This document shows, one piece after another, positions 34,626 through 45,243 of a DNA stretch of 64,000 nt. The notes under the pieces were generated by a model. It was not told the DNA's origin and did no database searches. It worked only from the letters and a program-made list of their open reading frames with translations. Each line of letters opens with the position of its first letter. The stretch's first letter is position 1. Both the position numbers and the translations under genes were made by a program. The stretch is from Brachionus manjavacas (Eukaryota; Rotifera; Eurotatoria; Ploima; Brachionidae): assembly GCA_019054805.1 (NCBI GenBank), contig JAHQIY010000004.1:2976001-3040000 (forward strand), read 5' to 3'.

Positions 34626-35734
34626 TTACAATTCAAAAAAAAACATTTTTAAAAATGAATGCTTAAAAATTCGTAAATATTTCGCCGAATTCTATTAAAT
34701 ATTTTCCGAAAAAAAAATTTTTTTAACGCAATTATAAAATTTTATTAAATTTTTGATATTATTATTTTTTAAATTATTTGAATAATTGATAAATATTATT
34801 TAATAATTAAATAAATTGTGATGTATTAAAAAATTTTCATCGATGGATTTAGGAGAAATGGTTCCTAAGTCATTAAACGAATCTATTTGTGAATAAAAGC
34901 CTTCATCTAGTGAACATTTTTGGAAAAGTTAATCAAATTAAAAATTTTAAAAAGCTCAATCAATTTGAACACCACTTAAATTTGTCATTATATTAGCAAA
35001 GATTTTCTTTCTATAAAGCATCTTTGATCTAGAATTCTCATAAGAGGGGTTCTCTAATTGTTTCATTATAAATAGCCATCTACTTCAGAATCTTAAGTGA
35101 CTTCAATCCAATTAGATAAATAAATATTTCCGAATCATATTATTTAATTGATTAAAAAACATCTTTTACCAATGTCAGTACAAGAAAGTGAGGAATACAA
35201 ATTTTTTCTTGAACTCAAAGAAATCTACTTCATTTTCCAACTTAAGCACAGTTTTGTAAGGTAAACTATTTAGGTGTAAAATTTTTAAAATTGGTCACAA
35301 AAATACTCTGCTGGACATTTTCTTTAGTTTAATTTTTTTTTAAATTTAAATGGTCACCTTTTTGGTGATAACACTATGACTAGTCACAACTTAGGTCACA
35401 TAAAAGGTAAACCCAAATAACTTTATCTAAAAAAAATTTAATGAATCTAAAATCTTAATTCAGAATGTGAAAAGTATTAACTTTGTTTTTCGCTGAGGCT
35501 GAATTTGGATTTAAAAAGTTATGTTTAAATTTTTAACAAAAATTGATCAAATTTTTTTCATTATTTTGCAAAAATTTCCAATATTAATATTTTTAATATT
35601 TTACTTAGCACCTTCTCATGAGTTCAGTCTTGACTAAAAAAGAAAAAAAATCAAAAATTTTGACTAAATTTTCATTTTTTTTTTTTACAAAAAATTTTAA
35701 TACGATTTTGTTGCATTGAAATATTAATAGTAAT
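34626..35734. other. AT-rich DNA without recognisable gene
   Basis: Nothing recognised. A short stretch at about 35340-35400 repeats GGTCAC words without a clear structure. Confidence 0.4.
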
Positions 35735-35797
35735 AATATATCCTTTTTCTACTCTAGCGGATAGTGAGGGAGGCGCTTATTTCCGTTACTCAGACCA
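35735..35797 (-). mobile_element. SINE-like fragment, 3' part only
   Basis: CTAGCGGATAGTGAGGGAGG and the following CGCTTATTTCCGTTACT parallel the 3' block of the SINE at 29785-30070 (CTAATGGATAATGGGGAGG...). The tRNA head is missing. Confidence 0.5.
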
Positions 35798-36059
35798 TGA
35801 ATTAAATTGAAATAAGTCAATTCAAAATATTTCCCTGCACCGAGAAAATTTTTTAATTAAATATGGGAATATATATCTGAACGGTCCATGTCAATTAAAA
35901 ATATAAAGGTCTCATTCATAGAATGTTGTAAACCTTAATCGAAAAAAATTAATTTTTGAATATAAATAAATATATAATGCACATTTCTTTTTCATTTTCC
36001 TAACATAAAATACAAAGTAGTAATCTTATTATCTTATTTCTTATTTTTAATTTTATAAT

Positions 36060-36388
36060 CTTTACACTAGAAGCATCTAACTTCTTCTCTTGTTTTTTAA
36101 AATTTTTAAATCAAAAATTAAAGTAATTTTACAGAACAATCACTTGTTTTAAACAAAAAGACAAAGTTTTTTAAAAGTCTCAAGCCCCAAGTCAAGTCCA
36201 AGTCCGGACTTGGAATTTTTTTAATGAATTGGATTTTAATTTGTGACTTTTAAGAAACTCTAGTAAAAGATAAATGTCTAGCAATATCTACATTATTCAG
36301 AAAAGATTTATTCATTTGAAAAATCCGCTCAAAAGATATGAGGATTTAAATTTTTTAATTACTTTTTTTTGTGGCTTCTAGTGTAAAG
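36060..36388. mobile_element. TIR element (CTTTACACTAGAAGC), 329 bp, with nested MITE
   Basis: CTTTACACTAGAAGC at 36060-36074 is inverted exactly at 36374-36388. A CACTAGAA start recalls piggyBac-like termini, but a TTAA duplication is not seen. Its middle (about 36165-36255) carries AAGTC/GACTT words of the hAT-like MITE family, including the perfect palindrome CCAAGTCCGGACTTGG at 36198-36213, suggesting a nested insertion. Confidence 0.6.
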
Positions 36389-36434
36389 GAGTTTTTAATC
36401 GTTTCTTATGATTTTGCAGGTGGCAAAAATTTTT

Positions 36435-36550
36435 GGAACTGTTCGGTTCGTTTCAATTTGATCTTTTCAGTTCAGAAAAGTTAAAAAAACTTTTTACTTA
36501 AACTAAAATTATTTTTATTTTCTGTACTCTGCGCGCTTTAAAAAGTATAA
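36435..36550 (+). mobile_element. Half copy of the MULE-like MITE
   Basis: TTTCAATTTGATCTTTTCAG with TTCAGAAAAG matches the left terminal repeat of the element at 19598-19953, followed by its core-like CTGTACTCTGCGCGCTTTAA. The right half is missing. Confidence 0.6.
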
Positions 36551-36782
36551 AATATAAATAAGTGACAAAAAAAATTATAAAAGGACTAATTAAATAAAGA
36601 AAAATATTTATTTGTTTTTTTTGGAAAAAGGTTCCCATTAACAGAGTAAAAAAATTTCCAATCTTATCCGTTTGGCACCACAATCTTGGAAAGACTTAAG
36701 AGCCCCACTATTCAAATATTCACATGAAAATGCATCTGCTGTGATCATGGTGAAAAATATTAAAATTTACTTGCTTTTGAAT

Positions 36783-39700
36783 CTAAGATTCGTTCATGGA
36801 CAAATTTTTTTGTCGCTTTGACTTTCTCTTTTTATACTTTAAATTGCTTAATTCATTACCGGATGATTCAGACGTTTTCCTAGATTTGGCTTTTTTGGGC
36901 TTCAATTTGGACAAAGTAAGCAACGTGTGCTCGTCATTTGTCCGATAATTGTTGACAAATTTAAATTTTAGCCAAAGACTTTCGATTATGTCGCTAACTA
37001 TTAAGCTTGAAGCGTTTTGTTCAACAACTTTGAGGGCAAAAATGGTGTCATTGTTGAAATACAATTGACAAAACTTCTCAAAAACAGCAATTTCGTCCTG
37101 ATTTTTTTCCGTTCCTTCAATGTCGGATGATTGTTGGCGCCAATTCTTGGACGAATTCAAATGAATCAGCTCCAAGTACTTTAAGGCAAAAAGTTTGCGG
37201 TAATAGTCGGAGAAAAAAACCAAATTGAGCACTTTGAAGCACAGATCGGCGAGTGTAATGGCGCCACAAAAAACGATCCAATACCATACCAGAACGAATA
37301 TAACTTCGTTAAACAGGTTGATGCCTAGGACACACTGAATCAAATAAGGGTGCACAGTGCCAACTTCTCGGATGTAAATTTCGCACAAAGTCATCCGCGG
37401 GAACACGTCCATGTGCGGCCATTCGATTTCGAGGAAAAAGGACTTGAGAAAAGTGATGCCGATGCGGTAGAAATCGTTGCCAATCAGGCGGTTGAGAGCG
37501 AAAATGTGTCCCAATGAGACCATGAAGTACAACAATTTGGTCAAAAGATACAGGCTGGACAAGTAGTTTTTGGTTATATTCAAGTCTGCAATGGGCACTG
37601 CCAAGTCTAAATTTGGCCTATTAATTCTCAGTTTTTTGCGCTCCGGAGACCTTGAGGAAGAGTTTTCCGAGCACTTGCTTCTAGATCGTTGTCTTTCGTA
37701 TTGACTCATCATTTGGTCAATTTCACATTTGTGATCTAAATGGACAATTTTTTTTCCCTCCGATGTGAGCACCTTATGTCTATTGGAATGCTCATTGTAG
37801 CGGATGGTGCGCAGCAAATTTTTGCAGATGTAGACCAGAATTTTTTCTTTGTTTTGAAGAGCGTCTACATTTTCATATTTTTTGGCCGCGTCGACCAAAT
37901 TGCGCAAGTTAATGCCATATTTGCTGTTCAAAGAGAGCCATATGACCCGCGGAAAATACATGCTGACTGCTAGGAGGAGCAGAATGAACGGAGTCCATTG
38001 ATAGTAGCGGATACGATTGGAGTAGCGTTGAGTGGGGTCGACAGGTATATCAATTTCAGTAGATGAGACATAGTAGGTGCCGTTTACAAAGCACAATGTT
38101 TCTGCATATCTCTCATACGAAGCTTTGAATTCAGGTGGTGCCCAGCAGTCTTTTATTGAAATTTAAAATTTTTTGCAGAAAATATTTTATAAAATTATTA
38201 TTTTATATTTTTAGTTAGAGAATTTAATTTTTTTAACACGAATTTTTTATTTATTTGTTCATTTATCAAATACTTATATTTGATACTGCAACTTGATTCC
38301 TGGGATACAAAAAAAAAGGGCATCCTTGAAATTTTTATTTTGGTAATATTAATTTTTTTTAAATTGAGATTGATCATTCAATTAATTAAATAACATATAA
38401 AATTTTGAAAAATTTTGAGTTTGAATTTTAATTTTTAGTTAAACTAAGTGGAAATTTATAATATTGAATAGACACTAATTGAAATGAATATACTTTAGTA
38501 TAATAAAGTGATGTTCCGCTTTATTTGATATTACATCACTTTACTTAACATATATTAAATTTAACTTAATTTACGTAAATATCTAAAAGTTAAAATTACT
38601 AGACTTTACCCAAATTTATTTTAAAAGCAAAAGTTTTCAAAAATTTGAAAAATTTGGGTTTTTTTTCAAAAAAAAATTTTTATTTTTACAAATTTTTCAA
38701 AAATGTTGACCAAAATCAATTAATTTTTAATTATTGAAATTTTTTGTTAGAAATGGTTAAAAAACTATATATTTTTTTAAAAAATATAATATAAAATTCA
38801 ATAACAATTTTCTTGTCTTTAATTGTTTATTTTTAAATGAATATTTTAACATTTTATTATTTTTATTTTTGATGTTTCGATATTAAGAAATTTCTAAAAA
38901 AATTTATATGTATTTATGACTTAATCTTCAATAAATTGAAAACAATTGTCTTTGTAGAATTCATCAGTATTATTGATTATTTTTTCTGTAATGTTTACAT
39001 TAGTACCCTTGGGCTCGTCTATCCGATCTCCTCGAAAAACGTATTGAAGCAGCTATTTATGCTCCTTGTTAACTTAAACGCTTCAGTGATAATCAACTTT
39101 CCAGTGATATCGACAAAGATGTCGCTATATCACATTTTCTATAAAAATCTGTCACCTTTTAACAAGCATTGCTAAATTCATAGTTAAAAAAATAATCACA
39201 GAAACAATAATTTTTCATCTAATGTAATAAACTAATTAATACTTTGAAAAAAATATTTAATATTTTCAAACAGTCAAATTTTCAAAAATTTGTGATTAAA
39301 TATGGTTAAATTTTTTGTGTTTGAATTACAAAATGTATCCAATGTTGAAATAACATTAAAAAAGTGCGATGCTTCAAATTACTTTTTCAGTCTCAATTAA
39401 AATTAATTAATATTGCAAGCATGAAAAACTTGGTGGTTTTTTTATAAATTTTGACTCTAGGTTTGTGATATGATGATCCTTAAGATAATATTTGTAGTTT
39501 AAAAAACTATCTACGCTCTGTTTTTCATATTTCATTAATTAAGTATTTGTTAAAATGCACCAAACGAAAGTAAATTATCACAAAGTCAAAATTTTATAAG
39601 AGGAAAATAAAGTTTTTCGTGTCTAGTCGCTTAGGTAAACTATGGTTCACCTGTTACTGGAACAATGTTTGTTCTCTGGTTTTATGAAATATTAAATGAC

Positions 39701-41462
39701 CTTATCTAAAAATTGTTCAACTTTTTTGAAATTTTTTCATCTATTTAGAAAAAAAGCTAATGTAATGATAAAAAATAAGAAAGAAAGAATAATTACATAG
39801 AAAATTTAAAGTTGGGCGAAATAAGTAAATTTTGGGAAACAGATGAATCTGTATTCCTCCAAGTCAAACACTTAAAGGGTTAAAAATTAATTTTAATTTT
39901 CTTTAATTTTTATTATTCTATACTGAAAGGCAAAGATTTAAGTAGAGAGCGCATTTGGGTATTTGGTATTTGGGATTGTTGAAAGGGTAATTCCAAGTCA
40001 ACCAGACCAGAGCAAATTCTATTTCTAAAGCTCCTTCAAATTAAAAAAAAAAATATCGACTAATTTTTATATCAGTTTCGAGAACTAAGAATTTTATTAA
40101 ATTGCTTTATTAAATTTGTTCAATCAATTCTGGCCAGAACTGATTATTCAAAGCTATTTCCAAACAAAAATTAAACTCATTCTATTTTACCAAAGAGTTT
40201 AATTTCAAATATGAAAATGCTTGCAATATTAACTTAAATTTTTTTTTTTTGAAACTAAAAAAAATATTTGAAGCATCGCACTTTTCAATGTTATTCCCAC
40301 ATTGGATACATTTTGTAATTCAAACACAAAAAATTTAATTACATAGAACCATATATAAAAATAAATAAAAAAATAATATTTAGAAAAAACTTCTAATTAC
40401 CATTATTAGAACAAATAAAATAATTTTACATTATTTCCAAACCTTTTTATTACCAAAAATGTTCTTCGGAATTATTTGTCTTCTTTAGTTACTTTTACTG
40501 TTTATATCAGTTATCTTTTGAGATCTAGCTTTGGAAATAAGAGAAATTTTCGAGTTTTTCTTATTTTTACAAGATCAAAATTAAAAAATTTATTTGTTAA
40601 TTCATTTTTTGAGGTCTAAATTGCAAAAGTCTGAATTCTACTTTCACATTTACAATAGGTGTCATTGAGAGTGGTAAAAAATGAAAACAAGCAAAAAGAA
40701 AAGAGACAAAACTGAATATGATAATGTATTATTTTAAATAGGAATATTTCACATTAATTGAGAAATTGAAATGAAAAAATTTTCTCGTCATTTGAAATTT
40801 ATTTAATTTTTGAAATTTTTATTACGCTTCGAGTTATAATGTATAAATTAGTAAATAAAATTATTGCATTAAAAATTATTAATATTTTAGACTGTAAAAA
40901 TGTTTACAAATTTACGCATAAATGCCAAAAAAAATTTTTGTTGTTGACATTTTGCGCCTTTTATTAAAAACATCTAGTATAACCCTCATTCTTTTCGCTC
41001 CTTTTCTTTTAAATAAATGCTTGAACATGGATTTTGTTTCATTGAATTTGGGAATTTTTTTTAAAATAAAATTAATACTTATTCTTTACTATCAAATCAT
41101 CCTTAAACCCCATCCGTAATGACTCTTAGTCAGATTAAATTAAAATAAATAAGACATAAATTTGGTCGATTTAATGATTTAAAAAAACAAAAGAAATTGA
41201 AATTTTGAATTAAATAAATTGATAAAATGATATAAGGAAAAATTGAATTTATACTTTTTTGAAATTATAAATTATTTAAAATTGTCATTTAGCACTTACC
41301 GATTGGATCTCCGATATAAGCCTTTGTGGTTACCAGAACAGCAAAAACACAAAAAATTACTATAGAATATCGATGAGAGAGTCTGTCAACCCAGTAGTCG
41401 TCATCTTTATACTCTCTTAAATTCGATACTGATAACAATTCAGTAATTTTTATTAAATCCAT
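36783..41462 (-). CDS. Innexin 2, two coding exons
   Basis: This is a paralogue of innexin 1 with the same layout. Exon 1 is 41462-41300 (163 bp), exon 2 is 38149-36783; the intron 38150-41299 starts GTAAGT, ends AAAAG and splits the same Asp codon (GDPID). The product is about 509 aa: a conserved N-terminus (DDDYWVDRLSHRYS), TM1 (about 32-49), loop-1 Cys56 and Cys74, YYQW at 103-106 leading into TM2, TM3 (about 250-273), loop-2 Cys310 and Cys327, FNEVIF and TM4 (about 336-357). The tail is highly basic (KYKKRKSKRQK) and has no PDZ-type end. The cytoplasmic loop carries a Ser/Arg-rich insert (QRSRSKCSENSSSRSPERKK). It lies 9.3 kb upstream of innexin 1. An AATAAA on the minus strand occurs about 170 bases past the stop. 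No break is seen. Confidence 0.96.
38936..39175. other. Less AT-rich patch in innexin 2 intron, unrecognised
   Basis: Composition changes sharply here. On the minus strand two frames look coding-like: DIFVDITGKLIITEAFKLTR (about 39128-39069) and DEPKGTNVNITEKIINNTDE (about 39020-38960). The plus strand is also open but hydrophobic. It is probably a relic of an inserted gene fragment, comparable to the OGG1 relic in the other innexin intron, but no family could be named. Confidence 0.25.
39304..40338. mobile_element. TIR-1 element inside innexin 2 intron, 1.03 kb
   Basis: This is the clearest complete TIR-1 copy. The left repeat runs GGTTAAATTTTTTGTGTTTG, ACAAAATGTATCCAATGTTG, AAAGTGCGATGCTTCAAATT; the right repeat (about 40165-40338) is the complement of the same blocks. 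The interior contains AAACTATCTACGCTCTG, GGTAAACTATGGTTCACCTG, AAAGTTGGGCGAA, AGAGAGCGCATTTGG and CCAAGTCAACCAGACCAGAG. There is no ORF and no LINE-like tail in this copy. Flanking duplication is unclear. Confidence 0.82.
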
Positions 41463-41559
41463 TTCTTTTTATTGAATTTTTCTCATTTGTCAATTGTAAC
41501 TTTTTTCATGCTCATTTCTTTTTCGGTATGAAATCTATTTGTTGTGTTATTCAAAATCT
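41463..41559 (-). promoter_or_regulatory. Innexin 2 5' UTR with upstream splice acceptor
   Basis: On the minus strand TTTTTTTAG ends at 41558 and leaves exactly 95 nt to the ATG, as in innexin 1. A possible donor, TCT|GTGAGT, lies near 42486 (minus), which would give a 5' UTR intron of about 0.9 kb; trans-splicing is the alternative. Confidence 0.5.
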
Positions 41560-42887
41560 AAAAAAATTGTTAATCATAACTTAAGATTAAAATCAACTTC
41601 CAGAATTTATTTAAAGGAAATAAAAACAATTAATTAATAAGGAAAAATACCTATTTTTAAAATGAAAATCAATTAAGAAATGTTCATTTTAAAAGCAAAC
41701 AATAAGAATTTTTAAATTGCCTAACAACAATTATAAGTAATCGAATTGATAAGTAATAAAGCAAAATTTTTAATAATAATTTTATTTTTTTAAATTGCCT
41801 AAAACAACTGGGCTAACTAAAAAAATTATTCTAAATTTGGTCAATGAAAATGCAATTTTATTTTAATTTTTTTTTACCTTAGTAAAATATTAAATTGTCC
41901 ACATTTTAAAAAATTATCCTTATTTAATCTAAATAAGTGGTGTAATAAATTATTGAAAGTAATCTCTCAAATTGATTTAAGTAGTTAAGGGAAAATATGT
42001 TAAATTTTTTGAATTTCGTAATGGTTAGCTGATTTTTATTTTTCAAAATTTCAAAAAAAGATCAAAAATTTGTTTAAAGTGCCTTCAAAGTTTAAATCAA
42101 CATTAACGATTAGACTCCTGGTCTTAAACTAATTTATTTTCTTAAATAAATTCTAAAATGAGTAAAAATCTAAAGCCAGTTTAGAAAATAAATATTTTTG
42201 TTAAATTCTGATTTTTTAAAGATTATCATTCAGAAATTTTAGTAAAAAAAATAAATTTTTTAATTTAGGCTTTTATTTTTAAACAGTGACAATTTTTAAT
42301 CTTAACTTTGGACTCATCAAAATTAATGCAAAAAATTTTGCTTTAACCCAATCTATCATTTCATAATTGGTTAAATGTACTATCAGTTATACTAAGATAT
42401 TTGGAACCAAGACCGGCCTCAAAGTTTATATGAGAAATTACCAGCATGAAATCCGTTGTTTTAATTAAAAACATAAAATAACTCACAGACATCGTACTGT
42501 CCTTACATAGTAAATATCACATTCCACTCCACTAATATTCACTAAACTTTAATGATTATTTTTTAAATTTTTTAAATTTTTTAAAGAAATAATTATTGAA
42601 AATACAGAGAAAGGAAATGTTTTAAAAATTTTAAATTAAGTCCATGATTTAATTGTTAGCTTAGCAAATCATTGATTATTTGATTGAAAATACAATGCCT
42701 CGAAAATATTTGAAAAATTTTGTAAAATAGATTAAAAATAAAGGAAATTTAGTCTTAATTTATACTAAATCATGTCGAAAGAGAATAAAAAAGGCATTAT
42801 AACATGAATCCGTATGTTCAATTTATTTTTATAGGAATTCAATTTTAAAAATATTTTCTGATTAATTTAATAAAGCTCATTAAACAG
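41560..42887. other. Upstream region of innexin 2, no accepted gene
   Basis: AT-rich. The patch at 42385-42550 is less AT-rich and contains the possible 5' UTR donor for innexin 2. Nothing else recognised. Confidence 0.35.
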
Positions 42888-43552
42888 CTCGATTTTGATA
42901 TTGTTATTTTGGCCAAATACCAAGCAATCGTTACGCAATTATTCACTTCTATTGTAGTTGAACAAAGCGATCTAAAGGTAATTTTTAGAAAATATTAAAT
43001 TGCAAGTTCACTAATTGCATTGTTAATAAACTTTTTCCTATGAACATGTGTGCTTGTTTGCATTGCACCAGAACATTTTGAAATCTCATTTTCTCAAGGT
43101 TAATTACTCGATTAGAAAAAAAAGTTAAATTCTTCATTTAAAATTAATTTTCAATATTTTCTGGGATTTAATTTAGAAGGAAATCTCTATTTGGAAATTT
43201 TGATCCTTGATAAATTGCTTTGACGTCAAGGAACTAATTGAATGATTAAGGCAGCACCGATTAAAATTTAATTTCAATTTTTCCATGCAAAATTTACTTT
43301 ACTCAATGCTTAGGCGAAAAATAAATAAAATTTGATCTATAAAGATTAGCTAAATTCTATACTTAGGCAATTTTGATTTATCGCCAGATCATTTAGGAAT
43401 TTAATGGCTTAAATGTACTTTTCCTAATGCGATTTAAAAAATGCCCTACTAAAATTCTAAATTCGTCTCAAACAAAAAATTCTTCAAATTTCCTTTAGAT
43501 TCTAACCGAGAACATATTTGTGCAAAAGCATGTAAATACGCACCTGAACTAG
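42888..43552 (+). other. Possible two-exon locus, gene not recognised
   Basis: Exon candidate A (42888-42977) follows AAACAG and precedes GTAATT; it is open for exactly 30 codons (begins LDFDIVILAKYQAIVTQLFT). Exon candidate B (43499-43552) follows TTTCCTTTAG and continues in phase 0 as ILTENIFVQKHVNTHLN to a stop. The phases agree, but no start exon was found and the product matches nothing I know. The complementary strand of A is also open, so even the strand is unsure. Confidence 0.25.
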
Positions 43553-44400
43553 ATTTAATAATTTTAATTAGAATAATTAAAAAAATATTTGGATTCGCCT
43601 AAACCAAATGCAAAAGATTGGCATATGAATTTTTTTTTGGCTCAAATGCTAGCTCATTCACAATTATCTTGGGACACAAAATTAAATTACAATATTCAAA
43701 AATTATCTTAAAAATTTAATTTGGAATTTTTTGGAAAATGTCTGAAAATTGTTTTAAAGAGTTTGGAAATTTTTTTTAAAGAGACGATGAGATTGTGAGC
43801 ATTTTTTTTGGAGCCAATTTTTTGAAATTAAATTTTCAGAATCTTTTTTTGTCAAATTATTTTTTTCAATTTTTGATCTATTTAAATGATTAAAGATTTA
43901 AAGTTTAAAATTAATCACACTTTGATCGTCTTCTTGAACAAGTGGTAGAGAAAAAAACTTGGATTTAAGTTTTATTTTTTTTTTGAAGAAACAATTGATG
44001 GGAAGTATTTTCGTATTTGAGTGAGCAATGTACCGCAACTAAAGCAAAAGATAAATATAAATTTAGAAAAAATGAAAACTTCATTTGTTTGCTAGTAGAA
44101 TCGTAGAAAATAATTAGGAAAAAATCTTACGATAATCACTAAAACTAAGTAAAAGAATCATTTTAATGAAAATCACATTAGAGAATATTTTAAGAGAAAA
44201 ATAATAAATACATTATTGGAAAAAATTCGATCAGAAAATATTTCAGTTAAAAAAAAAAGTATAAGTAAAAAAAAGAAAAGAGAAAATAATTAATGGAAAA
44301 AGTTAATTGACTAATTAATTATTAAGTTTAAAATATCATGTCTTTCAAAAATAAAAAATATCATTTTCGATTAAAAAAATATATTGAAGGAAAGATACAG
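43553..44400. other. AT-rich DNA without recognisable gene
   Basis: Nothing recognised. Confidence 0.4.
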
Positions 44401-44658
44401 TTTTAGTTTTTTGTGTTTGAATTACAAAGTGTATCCAATGTTGAAATAACATAAAAAAAGTGCGATGTTTCAAATTTTTTCAGTCTCAAATAAAAAAAAA
44501 TTTTTTAATTAATATTGCAAGCATGAAAAACTTGGTGTTTTTTTATGAATTTTGACTTTAGGTTTGTGATATGATGATCCTTAAGATAATATTTGTAGTT
44601 AAAAAAACTATCTACGCTTTGTTTTCCATTTTTATCAATTGCGTATTTGTTAAAAAGC
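44401..44658 (+). mobile_element. TIR-1 element, left third only
   Basis: It begins TTTTAGTTTTTTGTGTTTG, continues GTATCCAATGTTGAAATAAC and GATATGATGATCCTTAAGAT as in 39304-39520, and breaks off after TATTTGTTAAAA. The rest of the element is absent. Confidence 0.75.
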
Positions 44659-44882
44659 AGGATTTTAAGAATTATAAAAAATCCTCTTTCCGTATCATAT
44701 GCAATTGTACGAATTTTTTTTAAAAATAAAAAACTAAATTTTTTCTCTAAACTTTAGGTTGTAGCTGGTTGCAATTTTCAAAAAAAAAATTGTTTTTTTA
44801 ATTCACCATAAATTAAAATGATTTTTTATTAATTTCTTTTTTGAAAGGAAAATAAACCATTTTTTAAAAAAGGTAGCGTATA

Positions 44883-45239
44883 CCCTTGCTGAAACCTAAA
44901 ATTCAAGTTTCGACCCAAGGGCTACGTACCATCGATCCTATGTTATAGAGAGCCTAATTCATTGAGCATGTTCTTAAATATGTTCTTAATTATTTTTTTT
45001 GAATAATTTCTTAAACTTAATTTTTGTGTAATAATCCCTGCTCTAAAATCCGAATTTCAAATTTGAGTTTTTCCTTGGTTTAAAATAAAAAAGCTGAATT
45101 TAATTTTAGTTTTCGGATTTTAAACATTAATTTATTTTAAATTTTCGTTTTTTAACTCTAACACATAGGTTTGATGGTACTTAGCTCTTGGGGGAAAACC
45201 CGAATTTTAGGTTTTAGGCCATGAACTTCTTTGCAAGGG
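44883..45239. mobile_element. CCCTTGC-family MITE, 357 bp
   Basis: The ends are CCCTTGC and GCAAGGG, flanked on both sides by TATA (44879-44882, 45240-45243). Inward, discontinuous inverted blocks follow: CCTAAAATTC, then AAGGGCTACGTACCATC versus AAGAGCTAAGTACCATC, then CCTATGTTA. No ORF. A TA or TATA duplication is possible, so the superfamily is unsettled. A partial sister copy is at 20390-20517. Confidence 0.7.
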
Positions 45240-45243
45240 TATA

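Noticed and set aside
37740-37973. Plus-strand open frame opposite innexin 2 exon 2
   Set aside because: Antisense shadow of the innexin frame.
40922-41119. Open frame in innexin 2 intron on the plus strand
   Set aside because: Hydrophobic low-complexity translation with no family match or splice context, opposite a known gene.
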